From Ruminococcus sp. (lineage in GTDB: Bacteria; Bacillota; Clostridia; Oscillospirales; Ruminococcaceae), in NCBI GenBank assembly GCA_017526445.1, contig JAFXRI010000097.1, positions 1 to 44,574 on the forward strand: 44,574 bases of DNA. The letters are read 5' to 3'. The notes under the pieces were generated by a model. That model was not told the origin of the DNA and searched no databases. It worked only from the letters and a program-made list of their open reading frames with translations. The position numbers and the translations under genes were made by a program. Within the stretch, counting starts at the first letter, position 1. Every line of letters begins with the position of its first letter. This document shows, piece by piece, positions 1 to 7,454 of the stretch.

Positions 1-28
1 AAAAATCTCAGCTCAACTTTATTGAGCT
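1..28 (-). terminator. Hairpin with T-run, minus strand
   Basis: A perfect 7-base-pair stem (AGCTCAA / TTGAGCT, 10-28, loop of 5) is followed on the minus strand by GAGATTTTT. This has the form of an intrinsic terminator. It could back up the tRNA terminator at 101-138, or it could be part of the repeat it lies in. Confidence 0.55.
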
Positions 29-70
29 TGCGCGCGATCTGACGCACAGGGGTTGTGCGGTATTGCCTTT
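1..70 (-). repeat. Dispersed repeat copy downstream of the tRNA operon
   Basis: Read on the minus strand, this stretch opens with AAGGCAATACCGCACAACCC (50-69). That differs at one base of 20 from 44437-44456 near the other end of the window. The similarity continues loosely into a GTGCGTCA-like block and then a hairpin. Both copies lie just downstream of a gene or operon and run in the same direction as its transcription. This suggests a dispersed intergenic repeat, but I cannot see how many copies the genome holds. Confidence 0.5.
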
Positions 71-100
71 ATGAACTGAGGGCAGTACCTCCGGCTGAGC

Positions 101-138
101 AAAATTAAAAAGCTCTGCCGCATACGCGACAGAGCTTT
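101..138 (-). terminator. Terminator of the tRNA operon
   Basis: On the minus strand, AAAGCTCTG and CAGAGCTTT form a 9-base-pair stem extended by CGC/GCG inside, followed by TTTTTAATTTT. The stem begins at the last base of the encoded CCA of tRNA-Cys, so it closes the tRNA operon directly. Confidence 0.85.
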
Positions 139-211
139 GGAGGCGCCAGCCGGATTTGAACCGGCGATCAAGGTGTTGCAGACCTACGCCTTACCACTTG
201 GCTATAGCGCC
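138..211 (-). tRNA. tRNA-Cys (GCA)
   Basis: The reverse complement folds as a tRNA: acceptor GGCGCTA pairs with TGGCGCC, the T arm is GCCGG-TTCAAAT-CCGGC, and the anticodon loop CTGCAAC carries GCA. The discriminator base is T and the CCA end is encoded at 138-140. It is the last tRNA of the four-gene operon and runs straight into the terminator. Confidence 0.95.
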
Positions 212-214
212 GTT

Positions 215-290
215 TGGAGCGGATTACGAGGCTCGAACTCGCTACCTCCACCTTGGCAAGGTGGCGCTCTACCAGATGAGCTAAATCCGC
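215..290 (-). tRNA. tRNA-Gly (GCC)
   Basis: The minus strand shows acceptor GCGGATT / AATCCGC, the D-arm motif TAGCTCATCTGGTAGAGC, the anticodon loop TTGCCAA (GCC) in a CCACC/GGTGG stem, a TTCGAGC T loop and an encoded CCA (215-217). It is the third gene of the tRNA operon. Confidence 0.96.
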
Positions 291-293
291 ATA

Positions 294-370
294 TGGCGAC
301 CGGAATGGGGCTCGAACCCACGACCTCCAGCGTGACAGGCTGGCGTTCTAACCAACTGAACTACCCGGCC
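294..370 (-). tRNA. tRNA-Asp (GTC)
   Basis: The minus strand has acceptor GGCCGGG pairing with TCCGGTC (two G-T pairs), the anticodon loop CTGTCAC (GTC) closed by CCAGC/GCTGG, a GTTCGAGC T loop, discriminator G and an encoded CCA (294-296). It is the second gene of the operon. Confidence 0.96.
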
Positions 371-373
371 ACA

Positions 374-449
374 TGGTGGGAACTATAGGGCTCGAACCTA
401 TGACCCTCTGCTTGTAAGGCAGACGCTCTCCCAGCTGAGCTAAGCTCCC
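374..449 (-). tRNA. tRNA-Val (TAC)
   Basis: The minus strand has acceptor GGGAGCT with AGTTCCC, the anticodon loop TTACAAG (TAC), a GTTCGAGC T loop and an encoded CCA (374-376). It is the first gene of the operon, about 20 bases downstream of the -10 element. Confidence 0.96.
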
Positions 450-470
450 ATCCGTCAAGTGACAAAAATA

Positions 471-499
471 ATTATACACTATTTATGTGCTTTTGTCAA
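471..499 (-). promoter_or_regulatory. Promoter of the tRNA operon
   Basis: On the minus strand, TTGACA (494-499), a 17-base spacer and TATAAT (471-476) give a consensus housekeeping promoter. Its -35 element and spacer lie inside the last codons of the upstream HAD gene, so the two units are packed tightly. Confidence 0.9.
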
Positions 500-1345
500 G
501 AGCTTTTTGAAAAATTTTACCCGATCTTTTGAATTTGCCGGTGAAATGTTCCTCGCGGGCTCGCCCAGCACCCTTTGCCTGATCTCAGACATAACGGCGA
601 AGTCGTTGTTGGAGCCTGTGCGGTACCTGGCCGTGACGGCGATAAGCGGGTGGCATTTTTCCATAGCAAAGCTCTCGCCGCAGCAGCGGAGCATCTCCAG
701 GTCGTTGAGATAGTCGCCGAAGGCCATACACTCGTCGTATTCTGCGCCCAGCGCCTGCTGGAGGATATGGATGCCGCGCCCTTTATTGACGCCGCCGTTC
801 ATCACGTCCACCCAATGGATACCGGAGAGTCCCAGGCTTAGACGGCTGCCGAAGCGTTCCTGCATCTGCTTGTAGCCCTGCTGCTCGATATTGCCCTTGC
901 AGTAGACTGCAAGCTTGAAAACCTCGTCAGAGCAGGAGGTCAGGTCAGGCATATAGACGCAGTTGTTGTAATACTTGCGTACCTCTTTGGCGTACAGGGC
1001 GTCGTCATTGCTGTAATAGGTGCCGTGTTCGGCGCACAGCAGGGGGATCAGCCCCAGCTCACTGCATAGCGAGAGCATTTCTCTGACTGTGGCTATGGGC
1101 ATTATGGAACGGCTGACGGTCTCGCCGTCTATGATTATATTGGCGCCGTTGTCGCAGATGTAGGCGAGCCTGCTGCCGTAATCTTTGAACTGGGCCTCCA
1201 GTGCGGCATAGCTGCGCCCGCTGGCTATGGCAAATGTGATGCCCTTAGCCTCGAGCTTTGAGATGACCTCGCCGAAGTCCGGCGGGAGATCTTTGCTGTC
1301 ATTTACCAGTGTGCCGTCTATATCAGTTGCAATCAGCTTTATCAT
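479..1345 (-). CDS. Cof-type HAD-superfamily phosphatase
   Basis: This 288-residue protein is a haloacid dehalogenase phosphatase of the Cof/IIB type. These are cytosolic Mg-dependent enzymes that remove phosphate from sugar phosphates, nucleotides or cofactors such as FMN and PLP. The N-terminus has the catalytic DIDGT motif (Asp8, Asp10), followed by the SGRS motif near residue 43, a lysine in an NKGRG segment, and the Mg-binding GDYLND motif near residue 220. The C2-type cap lies in the middle, and the length is normal for the family. GAGGG stands a few bases before the ATG, and a consensus promoter lies at 1370-1398. The gene appears monocistronic. Its 3' end carries the tRNA promoter. 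The substrate cannot be told from sequence. Confidence 0.92.
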   Translation of the reverse strand: MIKLIATDIDGTLVNDSKDLPPDFGEVISKLEAKGITFAIASGRSYAALEAQFKDYGSRLAYICDNGANIIIDGETVSRSIMPIATVREMLSLCSELGLIPLLCAEHGTYYSNDDALYAKEVRKYYNNCVYMPDLTSCSDEVFKLAVYCKGNIEQQGYKQMQERFGSRLSLGLSGIHWVDVMNGGVNKGRGIHILQQALGAEYDECMAFGDYLNDLEMLRCCGESFAMEKCHPLIAVTARYRTGSNNDFAVMSEIRQRVLGEPARNISPANSKDRVKFFKKLLTKAHK

Positions 1346-1369
1346 ACTATCCCTCGTTTCATATATACC

Positions 1370-1398
1370 ATTATAACAGGCAAATATGACTAAATCAA
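1370..1398 (-). promoter_or_regulatory. Promoter of the HAD gene
   Basis: On the minus strand, TTGATT (1393-1398), 17 bases and TATAAT (1370-1375), about 25 bases before the start codon. Confidence 0.85.
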
Positions 1399-1460
1399 GT
1401 TAGCGGCGAGGCTAAACTGCAAAGCCGCACAGATACGCGCATTTTTGCGTTCTGAAAAAA

Positions 1461-1512
1461 ATATCCCAATTTGGTTTCGTATTGCTCTCCCTGCCGAGGA
1501 GGGGAACGATAC
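1461..1512 (+). repeat. Left inverted copy of an intergenic hairpin repeat
   Basis: Starting ATATCCCAATTTGGTT, this stretch matches the reverse complement of 2163-2216. In the first 24 bases 21 are identical. A C-rich/G-rich hairpin follows in both copies, and both end in a GATAC-like sequence. This copy has the weaker hairpin. It lies just before the gene at 1535-2095, so the two copies bracket that gene. Confidence 0.7.
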
Positions 1513-1534
1513 TATTTTTATGAGGTGATGACCA

Positions 1535-2095
1535 ATGTATGTAAACGGCATAGTTATCCAGAAATACGCGGACAACCCCTACAGGGGCATAGACGGCAGC
1601 GGGTTCAGCGTATTTACGGGGCAGAACTGGTTTTTGAATTTTGAAGACGGTGTTCCGAAAGACTTTGAGGACTACTACGATGAAAATATCGGCATGACCT
1701 ACTACGACCTTGCAGACCACACATGGGTCGCGGCCTGCACCGATATGGCCTACATACATCGTTATATCGAAGAAGCCAAAAAGCGCCATATTGATTACAG
1801 GCTGCTGCTTTGTGAAACTGATATCCCTCAGCCGAACTTTGAATGCCCCGACCTCAGAATGACGTTCTTAGGTTACGACTACGCCTATACCTCGGGGGAT
1901 TATTATTCTGCGGTGTATAACGAGATACCCTATGTTTTCCCTCAGTTCAGGCTGAACAGATACGGCCTGTTCGATACCCGTGAGGAGATAGAAGAATACC
2001 TTGCCGCCCGCGAAGAATTCACTCGCACTCACCCGCCCCTCACCCTTGAAGCCGGTGACTTTGCAGTGTTCAGGCTCCACGAGATATACCTTTGA
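1535..2095 (+). CDS. Hypothetical aromatic-rich acidic protein
   Basis: I do not recognise this 186-residue protein. It has no signal peptide or membrane segment, is rich in Tyr, Phe, Asp and Glu, and looks like a compact soluble cytosolic protein. TGAGGTGATG precedes the ATG at suitable spacing. No strong promoter is visible in the short gap behind the HAD gene, which is divergent. Its most notable feature is its setting: inverted copies of one hairpin repeat lie 23 bases before its start and 67 bases after its stop. This may mean gene and repeats moved together, or simply that repeats settled on both sides. No function is proposed. Confidence 0.75.
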   Translation: MYVNGIVIQKYADNPYRGIDGSGFSVFTGQNWFLNFEDGVPKDFEDYYDENIGMTYYDLADHTWVAACTDMAYIHRYIEEAKKRHIDYRLLLCETDIPQPNFECPDLRMTFLGYDYAYTSGDYYSAVYNEIPYVFPQFRLNRYGLFDTREEIEEYLAAREEFTRTHPPLTLEAGDFAVFRLHEIYL

Positions 2096-2105
2096 AAAAT
2101 ATGAC

Positions 2106-2216
2106 TATCCTTTTAGCACGCCAACTAAAAATGCGGTAAACAAAAGGATAATTGAGCGTTGTATATCTTTCCCCCGCCTGCGGCGGGGGAAACAATACAC
2201 AACCAAATTGGGATAA
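2106..2216 (-). repeat. Right copy of the repeat, with two hairpins
   Basis: This intergenic stretch holds two inverted repeats. The first has arms TATCCTTTT (2106-2114) and AAAAGGATA (2142-2150). The second is a GC hairpin, TTTCCCCCGCC / GGCGGGGGAAA, at 2168-2192. The part from 2163 to 2216 reappears inverted at 1461-1512. The GC hairpin lacks a T-run on either side, so it is a poor intrinsic terminator despite its stability. Confidence 0.7.
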
Positions 2217-2313
2217 AAAAATAATAATTTTTTTGAAAAAAAAGTGAGTGAAAACACATCTCCCTTACGAATATATAAGTGAAGGTACCTTTCAAGGAAA
2301 AGTGGTGAAGAAT

Positions 2314-2856
2314 ATGACAGACAGTGAGCTTCTTGGGCGTATGCGCTGTAATGACCAAAGTGCACTTGAAGAGATAATGAAGAAGTACAAGCGCCTTGTG
2401 GAGTACATTGCTGCCAAAGCCCTGAGCTCGGAAAGCGACAGGGAGGAAACGGTCATGGATACTTTCTATAAAGTGTGGGACAAAAGAGATATCATAGACC
2501 TGGAAAAGATGAGCCTTAAAAGCTACATATCCATGACTGCTTCGAGCTGCACCATCGACAAGCTCAGAAAGATAACAAAGGGCGAAGCGGTGGATCCCCT
2601 CGAGGATGACCTGGAGCTGGACCTGGACCTGGAGAACGAGGCTGCACGCAGGATCAATTTAGATATAGTAAAAAGCTGTGTGCAGGCGATGCCCTCGCCG
2701 GACAGAGAGGTGTTCATCGACAGGTACTATTTTGAGTTGGAGGTAAAAGAGATAGCAGTACGCCGCGGGCTCAAGGAGAAAAAGGTCTGGAATATTCTTT
2801 CAAGAAGAAAAACTATGCTGAGAAAGGAACTTATCAAGGGAGGAGTTATATTATGA
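2314..2856 (+). CDS. Sigma-70 family RNA polymerase sigma factor (ECF-like)
   Basis: This 180-residue protein has the ECF layout. An N-terminal region-2-like helical block includes DREETVMDTFYKVWDK (about residues 47-62), an acidic linker follows (DPLEDDLELDLDLE), and a C-terminal region 4 has a helix-turn-helix around ELEVKEIAVRRGLKEKKVWN. Such factors direct RNA polymerase to a small regulon and are often held inactive by a membrane partner. An upstream in-frame ATG at 2248 exists, but I chose 2314 because GGTGAAG precedes it and the family's N-terminus begins there. The stop overlaps the start of the next gene (ATGA), the usual arrangement for a sigma factor and its regulator. A TGAAAAC...CGAATATA pair at 2249-2275 might be an autoregulated promoter, but its spacing is short. 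Confidence 0.85.
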   Translation: MTDSELLGRMRCNDQSALEEIMKKYKRLVEYIAAKALSSESDREETVMDTFYKVWDKRDIIDLEKMSLKSYISMTASSCTIDKLRKITKGEAVDPLEDDLELDLDLENEAARRINLDIVKSCVQAMPSPDREVFIDRYYFELEVKEIAVRRGLKEKKVWNILSRRKTMLRKELIKGGVIL

Positions 2857-5216
2857 GCAGACTTACAGAGATCATGAAACAGATCCCCCTTGACGAATTG
2901 ACGGGAGATGCAGACATGAAAGAGACAGAGAACAGGAACAACATCGTTTCAACACAGGGCGCGGCCTTGAAAAGAAGAGTCGGGATCATCGGCACGGCAG
3001 CAGCCTGTGCGGCTCTGGTAGGCGGAGGTATATTCGCCTACACAAGGATCTCGGGCAGCGGGAAGGTGGATCCCAAGGCACCCGACATCGTGAGCACCGC
3101 CAGCGGCACTCAGAGCACCCCTGACAGCACTCCCGATGTCCGTCAGGAGAGCGAGGCTTACAGGCAGAATATGAAAGCCTATCTGGATCACTTCGCAGAT
3201 ATAAACGTGGAGTACGATCTTGTGAAGGATTCGTTATATCCGCTGGAGACTGAGTCCCCGACGGTAAAGTCCGCTGACACAAACGGCAATGAGGGCAAGG
3301 TCGGGATCCGTATGATCGGCTACCGCTCGTCGGGATCCTACATTATGGTCGATCTGGCAGTATCCTCAGAGGCTGAAAAGTACGGCCTGTTCAGCAGCGG
3401 TGATGCTGTGATCACTCTTCCGGACGGGGGCGTTCTGACAGGCTCGCCGGTATTCTACGACTCGCAGACCTCAAAAATGATAAGCTTTATATTCAAGCCC
3501 GATCAGAGGGAGGCTGAGACTTACAAGCTGATGAATGCCAAGGCCGGCGACAAGCTCAGTTTCCGGGCAGAGAACATAGTATTTGAAACAGGTGACGGCA
3601 GCGAGGGCGAAAGCGGTTCGATCCCTCAGGAGACTGTTGAGAATTATTCGGCGGAGTTCGTATATGCTCCGGCAGAGGGATTTTCTCACTCTGTAGCGGT
3701 GGATACTGAGATCGAAGTGACGCCTTTTGATCCCGCCGCTTCCAGAACAGAGAAGATCACCGTAAAGAAGGTCGAATACTCCAATACGGGAGCAGAGATA
3801 ACCTTCTCGTTCAACAATGCAACGGATGAATATCTGGGCCGTGTGGAATCGGCTCTGTGCGAACCGGTAGCTCTGTTTTCCGGTACGTCGAGGTTCAATA
3901 AAGAAGACTTTGTGACCTTTGTTGAGGACAGCGGCTATCAGCGCTATGCTCTGAAAGTCAAGGAAAACAACACCGGCTCGGTGACCTATACAAGACTTGA
4001 AAACGGCGACTTTGTTGTAAAGCGTGCGTTCTTCAACGATCCTCTCAGGGCAGACAACATCGACAGGTTCCTTTTGGGCATCAACCAGTCCACCTTTATG
4101 GTAAAGGACGGCATTTCCGAGCCTGAAGAATCCAAGCCTGAGGATTCCAAGCCCGAGGATTCCAAGCCCGAGGAGTCCGAGCCTCAGAAAATGCTGAGCT
4201 TCGACGATCTGACCATTGGCCTTGACGGTGCCAGGATGGAATATGCTATGAATGAGGACGGCACCGGCACAGACACGAGCAAGATCGAGGCGCTGGTATA
4301 TATTAACCTGCTCAATTTCCCGATGGATAAAAAGCTTGATCTGGACAAGAGCGTTACCGCCACACTCCCCGACGGCAGAGAGGTCAAGCTCACAAACGGC
4401 AACACCTTTGAGTTCGGCACCGAGCCAGAAAACAACATATGCTACAGCATCACCTATACGGGTGCTATCCCTGTGACGGATCTCGGCCTCAAGGAGGGTG
4501 AGATCATCAGGATCACGGTAAAGGATCTTTATGACACAGACGGCAACAAGGTGGCAGAGGGGACCTATGAGGACAGCTTTGAGCTGGGCTCGATAGAGGA
4601 TAACGGCTCGGATGAGAGTGCTCCCGATGAGAGCAAGTCTGACGGCAGTGCGGCTGACGAGAGCGAGCCTGCTGAGAGCAGCGAAAGCGAGTTTACAGAT
4701 GAGCAGCTTGAACAGCTGAGCTGGAAGGCGAGAAACTTCTACCTTATGCAGAAGGCAGCTTACTGCGGATACTATGACGAAAACGGCGAAGAAAAGCAGA
4801 TCATCCCGCAGGAGCCCGATGCTCTGGAATTTGCAAACGGCGAGATCCAGTTCGGCTTCAACGGCCTGAAGATGAACCTTATGGGCACCGCCGCCGCAGA
4901 GGGAAGATACTTCGCCCCCGTCATTGACATCACTTGCGATGACCGCGACGGTAAGTTCCTTTCCAAGGAGACCGACGACGCACTCAGCACTGAAAATGAC
5001 TTCGTTCTTATCACATCTGACGGCAGGAAGGTCAAGACTCTTGGCCAGGGCTGGATGGCCTGGGGAAGAAATCATATGCTGCTGTCCGTGACCTTTGATA
5101 CCGAGGGTTCGGGCCTGAAGGCCGGCGACACAGCGACTTTGAAGCTTTCCCGTCTGACCAAGTCCAACGGCAGCGTGATAGCCACCGGCGATTTCACAGC
5201 AGAGATAAAGTTCTGA
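2853..5216 (+). CDS. Membrane-anchored putative anti-sigma factor with large outer region
   Basis: This 787-residue protein has a short cytoplasmic N-terminus (residues 1-40), one membrane segment (about 43-62) and a long extracytoplasmic part. The outer part holds several beta-rich blocks separated by low-complexity acidic linkers: a KPEDS-type repeat near 427-446, made of 15-base DNA repeats, and an ESD-rich stretch near 585-625. The start codon overlaps the sigma factor stop, so the two are probably translationally coupled. Known sigma/anti-sigma pairs have this order and topology, and by that analogy the N-terminus would bind the sigma factor while the outside senses a signal. I see no clear zinc-finger anti-sigma motif, so the role rests on context. 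A terminator follows directly. Confidence 0.72.
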   Translation: MSRLTEIMKQIPLDELTGDADMKETENRNNIVSTQGAALKRRVGIIGTAAACAALVGGGIFAYTRISGSGKVDPKAPDIVSTASGTQSTPDSTPDVRQESEAYRQNMKAYLDHFADINVEYDLVKDSLYPLETESPTVKSADTNGNEGKVGIRMIGYRSSGSYIMVDLAVSSEAEKYGLFSSGDAVITLPDGGVLTGSPVFYDSQTSKMISFIFKPDQREAETYKLMNAKAGDKLSFRAENIVFETGDGSEGESGSIPQETVENYSAEFVYAPAEGFSHSVAVDTEIEVTPFDPAASRTEKITVKKVEYSNTGAEITFSFNNATDEYLGRVESALCEPVALFSGTSRFNKEDFVTFVEDSGYQRYALKVKENNTGSVTYTRLENGDFVVKRAFFNDPLRADNIDRFLLGINQSTFMVKDGISEPEESKPEDSKPEDSKPEESEPQKMLSFDDLTIGLDGARMEYAMNEDGTGTDTSKIEALVYINLLNFPMDKKLDLDKSVTATLPDGREVKLTNGNTFEFGTEPENNICYSITYTGAIPVTDLGLKEGEIIRITVKDLYDTDGNKVAEGTYEDSFELGSIEDNGSDESAPDESKSDGSAADESEPAESSESEFTDEQLEQLSWKARNFYLMQKAAYCGYYDENGEEKQIIPQEPDALEFANGEIQFGFNGLKMNLMGTAAAEGRYFAPVIDITCDDRDGKFLSKETDDALSTENDFVLITSDGRKVKTLGQGWMAWGRNHMLLSVTFDTEGSGLKAGDTATLKLSRLTKSNGSVIATGDFTAEIKF

Positions 5217-5221
5217 TACAA

Positions 5222-5255
5222 AAAAACATCCTCCGCGCTGTGCGGGGGATGTTTT
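5222..5255 (+). terminator. Terminator after the sigma/anti-sigma pair
   Basis: AAAAACATCC(T)CCGC pairs with GCGGGGGATGTTTTT around a short loop, five bases after the stop codon. The A-run and T-run on both sides would let it act on both strands. Confidence 0.85.
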
Positions 5256-5300
5256 TCAGTATGAAGCTGCGGGACGCGGGCAGGGGAACGCTTTCCCGGA

Positions 5301-5333
5301 ATAAAAAGGGGAGACCGAAGTCTCCCTTTTTGC
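5301..5333 (-). terminator. Terminator of the cyclophilin operon
   Basis: On the minus strand, GGGAGAC-TTCG-GTCTCCC followed by CTTTTT: a UUCG tetraloop on a 7-base-pair stem, a few bases after the cyclophilin stop. An A-run precedes it, so it may work in both directions. Confidence 0.88.
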
Positions 5334-5337
5334 TTTT

Positions 5338-5808
5338 TTATTCGATAGTGACCTTCTTCATCACCTGGGGCGTTCTCGGCTTGTCGTTGAAGCCTACCGG
5401 TGTAGCTGCGATCTCGTCAACGGCATCCATTCCCTCGACTACACGGCCGAAGGCGGCATACTGTCCGTCAAGATGAGGTGCATCTGCGTGCATGATGAAA
5501 AACTGCGAGCTGGCGGAATTGGGGTTCATAGCCCTTGCCATAGAAACGACTCCGCGCTCATGCTTGATAGGATTGGCTACGCCGTTTGCAAGGAACTCGC
5601 CCTTGATCTTTTCCTTTGAGCCGCCCATTCCGGTGCCTTCGGGATCTCCGCCCTGGATCATAAATCCGCTGATGACTCTGTGGAAGATCAGGCCGTTATA
5701 AAAGCCCTCGCCCACCAGCTTCTCAAAATTAGCTACGGTTATCGGTGCGGCATCGGGATAAAGCTCGATCTTTATCTTCTTGCCGTTCTCCATTTCAATT
5801 ACGACCAT
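5338..5808 (-). CDS. ppiB: Peptidyl-prolyl cis-trans isomerase, cyclophilin type
   Basis: This 156-residue single-domain cyclophilin speeds the cis-trans isomerisation of X-Pro bonds during folding, and the lack of a signal peptide places it in the cytosol. Family signatures are visible: ELYPDAAPITVANFEKL near the N-terminus, FHRVISGFMIQGGDP with the catalytic Arg and the Phe/Met/Gln of the active site, then NSASSQFFI and LDGQYAAFGRV. The length is typical of short bacterial cyclophilins. AGGAG precedes the ATG. It is the last gene of a minus-strand group with the two unknown genes upstream, 17 bases from its neighbour, and is closed by the terminator at 5301-5333. Confidence 0.96.
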   Translation of the reverse strand: MVVIEMENGKKIKIELYPDAAPITVANFEKLVGEGFYNGLIFHRVISGFMIQGGDPEGTGMGGSKEKIKGEFLANGVANPIKHERGVVSMARAMNPNSASSQFFIMHADAPHLDGQYAAFGRVVEGMDAVDEIAATPVGFNDKPRTPQVMKKVTIE

Positions 5809-5825
5809 CGGTCATACACTCCTTC

Positions 5826-6350
5826 TTAATTGTCATTTACTTTTGGAAGCTTTCCCTGCTCATTGAACTTCATAAGCTCGGCAAAATAAACTGCCTCGGG
5901 GGAGGGGTGCTTCCTTGCGAGCTTTCCTTCCTTTACGGTGCTGTTGCAGTATATAAAGTCCTTTTCCCCGTCCTTAACTATGCAGTATATCCTGTCGCAC
6001 ACAGCGAACTCGTCATTCTCGTCATAGAGATTCTTGTCGAAGCAGCAGAATATATCGTGAGCTATCATCGACGCGAGAGTCGTGGTTATCTCATACTGGC
6101 TCTTGCCTGCGGCCTTCATTTTGTCGATGTCGGCCTTGAAGAACTCCGTCACCGGGACGCTGTTGACCTCCATCTTATTGAAGATCCTGGCAAGACACCG
6201 GGCGGCGTCTTCGTCTGTCAGCTTATCGAGCCGGCAGTTCTTGAATTCGAGTATATAAGGCTCAACAGTAGCATAGAAAAGCTTTTCATACTGAAAGGGC
6301 TTTCCCTTATCGGAATAGCTGATTATAGGGTGCTCTACGTTTATAAGCAA
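5826..6350 (-). CDS. Hypothetical protein, TTG start
   Basis: I do not recognise this 174-residue soluble protein. It has no signal peptide or membrane segment. It carries several cysteines in the middle (HDIFCCFDKN, AVCDRIYCIV) and a basic, proline-containing C-terminal part. The start is TTG: GGAG stands 8 bases before it (6359-6362) and no in-frame ATG fits better. It sits between the 253-residue acidic protein (45 bases upstream) and the cyclophilin (17 bases downstream), so it is probably cotranscribed with them from the promoter at 7223-7251. Nothing in it points to a catalytic function. Confidence 0.72.
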   Translation of the reverse strand: MLINVEHPIISYSDKGKPFQYEKLFYATVEPYILEFKNCRLDKLTDEDAARCLARIFNKMEVNSVPVTEFFKADIDKMKAAGKSQYEITTTLASMIAHDIFCCFDKNLYDENDEFAVCDRIYCIVKDGEKDFIYCNSTVKEGKLARKHPSPEAVYFAELMKFNEQGKLPKVNDN

Positions 6351-6395
6351 TGTGATCGCTCCATCTCATAAGTTGTGAGCAGTCGCGACGGAGAG

Positions 6396-7157
6396 TCAGT
6401 CCTGTCTCCTGCGGTCACCGTACTGCTTCATAAATTCTTCCTTCTTCTTGGCGAGGTACTGCTCCGAAACAGCCTCGATGTCATCGTCGTCGCTGGGAGG
6501 TACACGGGTATCCAGCTCGTTATGGATATAATCCTCGATACCGCTCATATCCTTGGCGGAGACTGCCTCGATATTCTTATACTCTGCGTCCTTGGTCACG
6601 TCCTTGGCGACGCCAAGATCCGAAAGCTTCCTGTCCACCTCATCCTGTCCGACGTGTTCGATATCGAGATCCATAGCCTCTCTTGCCCTTGCACGGCTCT
6701 CGACCTCGTCCACCATAGCTGTGATCTTTTTATCCACGTCGTCGGCATTGGCGGAAACGATGTCCTTGTTATCGTGAGCTTTCAGGAAACGCTCGTGCTC
6801 GATGCGGTACTGAGTCTCGAAATCGTCCTGAGCGGCAGATACTTCCTTGTCGCCCACATTCTCGGCTGTGAAGTCGGATGCGGTGACGACAGGCTTGTTC
6901 TTCTGCTCCTCCAGTTCACGCTCCAGCTCAACCATCTTTTTCTTGATAGTCTCGGGATCGATCGCAGCGGGACCGACGGTCTCGGGCTTGGCAGGATCGT
7001 ACTTAGACTCCTTGATATAAACGGTGTCTGCACCGGGAGCCTTGGGCTTTCTCGGAGTCGGAGCACCGAAAATGTCATCGGGGTTTACCGTCGGCTTGTT
7101 TGCCGCGGCGGGTGCGGGGATAGTGTCAGTTCGCTTTTTATGTCCAAAAAGTGCCAT
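6396..7157 (-). CDS. Hypothetical charged coiled-coil protein
   Basis: This 253-residue protein has a short basic start (MALFGHKKR), a Pro/Ala-rich disordered segment (about 12-65), and a long charged helical part (about 70-200, including KKKMVELERELEEQKNK). It ends in an Asp-rich stretch (PPSDDDDIEAVSEQYL) and a basic tail. There is no membrane segment and no recognised domain. AAGGAGGT lies about 5 bases before the ATG. It starts the operon that ends with the cyclophilin. It is divergent from the J-like membrane protein across a roughly 300-base AT-rich region. Its composition suggests an adaptor or scaffold, but that is only inference. Confidence 0.72.
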   Translation of the reverse strand: MALFGHKKRTDTIPAPAAANKPTVNPDDIFGAPTPRKPKAPGADTVYIKESKYDPAKPETVGPAAIDPETIKKKMVELERELEEQKNKPVVTASDFTAENVGDKEVSAAQDDFETQYRIEHERFLKAHDNKDIVSANADDVDKKITAMVDEVESRARAREAMDLDIEHVGQDEVDRKLSDLGVAKDVTKDAEYKNIEAVSAKDMSGIEDYIHNELDTRVPPSDDDDIEAVSEQYLAKKKEEFMKQYGDRRRQD

Positions 7158-7222
7158 AAAAAGTACCTCCTTAGTATAATATTTATATCCTTATCGTAAA
7201 AAATACATAATATATTTATTAT

Positions 7223-7251
7223 ATTATACACCTTTTTCGGGGAAAATGCAA
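7223..7251 (-). promoter_or_regulatory. Promoter of the operon ending in ppiB
   Basis: On the minus strand, TTGCAT (7246-7251), 17 bases and TATAAT (7223-7228). The rest of the gap 7158-7454 is AT-rich with no gene. The promoter of the divergent J-like gene is not clear; TATAAT at 7369-7374 is a candidate -10 with no good -35. Confidence 0.85.
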
Positions 7252-7454
7252 TAAGTTTTAATCATTTTTTTAAAAAACATTACCTTGCTAATTTGTGGAT
7301 TTTTTGTAAAGTTCACATAATTTCAATAAAATAGTAATTATTTATTATCATATTCCGGCTCAGAGTTTGTTATAATAATTAATGTAATATTATTGATATT
7401 GCGACTTATTTTAATAAAAAGAATTAACAAAACATTCTTCAAGGGGGAATCAAG

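Noticed and set aside
3471..5075. Long minus-strand open frame of 534 residues opposite the putative anti-sigma gene
   Set aside because: It lies wholly antisense to a gene with good start, overlap and terminator. Its leucine/valine/cysteine-rich translation is what reversed GC-rich codons give.
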